Notes under the pieces: model-generated
Databases searched by the model: none
What the model saw: only the letters and a program-made list of their open reading frames with translations
What the model was told of the DNA's origin: nothing
Shown here: positions 6,106-6,196 of the stretch, piece by piece
Layout: each line of letters starts with the position of its first letter
How positions within the stretch are numbered: position 1 is the stretch's first letter
Made by a program: the position numbers and the translations under genes
From: Woeseia sp.
GTDB taxonomy: Bacteria; Pseudomonadota; Gammaproteobacteria; Steroidobacterales; Woeseiaceae
Length of the DNA stretch: 6,196 bases
Direction: 5' to 3'
Assembly: GCA_003229095.1 (NCBI GenBank)
Contig: QIHS01000377.1
Coordinates: 1 to 6,196, forward strand

Positions 6106-6160
6106 GCACATAACGAATAAGGATATGTTGCACTTGCTGCAACATATCCTATTGTTGAAC
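6106..6160 (+). repeat. Hairpin with attC-like boxes
   Basis: AGGATATGTTGCA (6120-6132) and TGCAACATATCCT (6138-6150) form a perfect 13-bp stem with a CTTGC loop. Outside it, AAT (6116-6118) pairs with ATT (6151-6153), and AAC (6112-6114) with GTT (6154-6156), leaving single unpaired bases at 6115 and 6119, both on the left arm. The outer boxes read ACATAAC (RYYYAAC with one mismatch) and GTTGAAC (exact GTTRRRY). Boxes at the base, one-sided bulges and a variable tip are the plan of an attC recombination site. At 53 bp between box ends it is slightly shorter than the usual minimum I know, and the tip is perfectly paired rather than spaced, so a plain hairpin remains possible. Confidence 0.4.
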
Positions 6161-6196
6161 GAGCCCGGAGGTGTCAGTCATACTATATAAGGGGAT

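Larger units (their letters stand above)
5794..6154 (+). mobile_element. Putative 361-bp integron gene cassette carrying the Lys-rich small gene
   Basis: Between the G/TT points of two GTT core sites (5793 and 6154) lies a short unit with one small gene on the + strand starting 70 bp in, followed by a hairpin site at its end. This is the order and orientation of an integron cassette. Circularising the unit would join G6154 to TTATGTGC, making GTTATGTGC, an exact partner of GCACATAAC (6106-6114) in its own end site; in known cassettes these two boxes are complementary in the free circular form. No integrase gene is in view, so it would be an integron array end or a solitary cluster of attC sites. 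The case rests on structure alone. Confidence 0.3.

Noticed and set aside
6120..6150. 13-bp hairpin as an intrinsic terminator
   Set aside because: The stem is AT-rich, and neither strand shows a proper T-run after it (ATTGTTG on +, TTATTCG on -).

Overview
The window looks like part of a proteobacterial chromosome, most probably gammaproteobacterial. The coding part (about 1-5250) is moderately GC-rich. It carries a Sec-secreted protein with a Gly-rich/Cys C-terminal sorting tail, a YfdX-like helical protein and a bacterial dynamin-like GTPase, a combination I associate with Gammaproteobacteria. This assignment is inference from protein style; no marker gene is present.

Layout. 1-124 (-) is the N-terminus of a gene running off the left edge: a hydrophilic leader, a basic patch, then the start of a membrane segment. 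194-586 (-) is a small alanine-rich, probably exported helical protein resembling YfdX. Divergent from it, with only 27 bp between start codons, 614-3427 (+) encodes a 937-aa exported multidomain protein. It has a signal peptide, a carbohydrate-binding-like beta module, a beta-sandwich, a glycosidase-like barrel, a C-terminal beta domain, and a Gly8-Cys/short hydrophobic/basic tail resembling GlyGly-CTERM or JDVT-CTERM sorting signals. A perfect 9-bp inverted repeat (542-566) lies where the divergent pair could be controlled. 3435-5246 (-) is a complete dynamin-like GTPase converging on the secreted protein gene, with 7 bp between stop codons. Its start overlaps by 4 bp (ATGA) the stop of a small upstream ORF (5243-5431), which may be the tail of a gene broken by a frameshift.

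From about 5430 to the right edge base composition becomes clearly more AT-rich and long ORFs end. The only convincing gene there is a tiny lysine-rich protein at 5863-5952 with a strong Shine-Dalgarno. It is bracketed by GTT-type core sites: GTTATGTGC at 5793 and GTTGAAC at 6154. The second follows a 13-bp perfect hairpin preceded by GCACATAAC, the exact reverse complement of the first core. That geometry is what an integron gene cassette with its attC site would show, and it is the most interesting signal in the window, although the site is short and has not been tested with a covariance model.

How the genes may work together: the divergent pair could be co-regulated envelope or exported functions, and the dynamin-like protein probably remodels membrane. 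Nothing in the sequence ties them to a single pathway.
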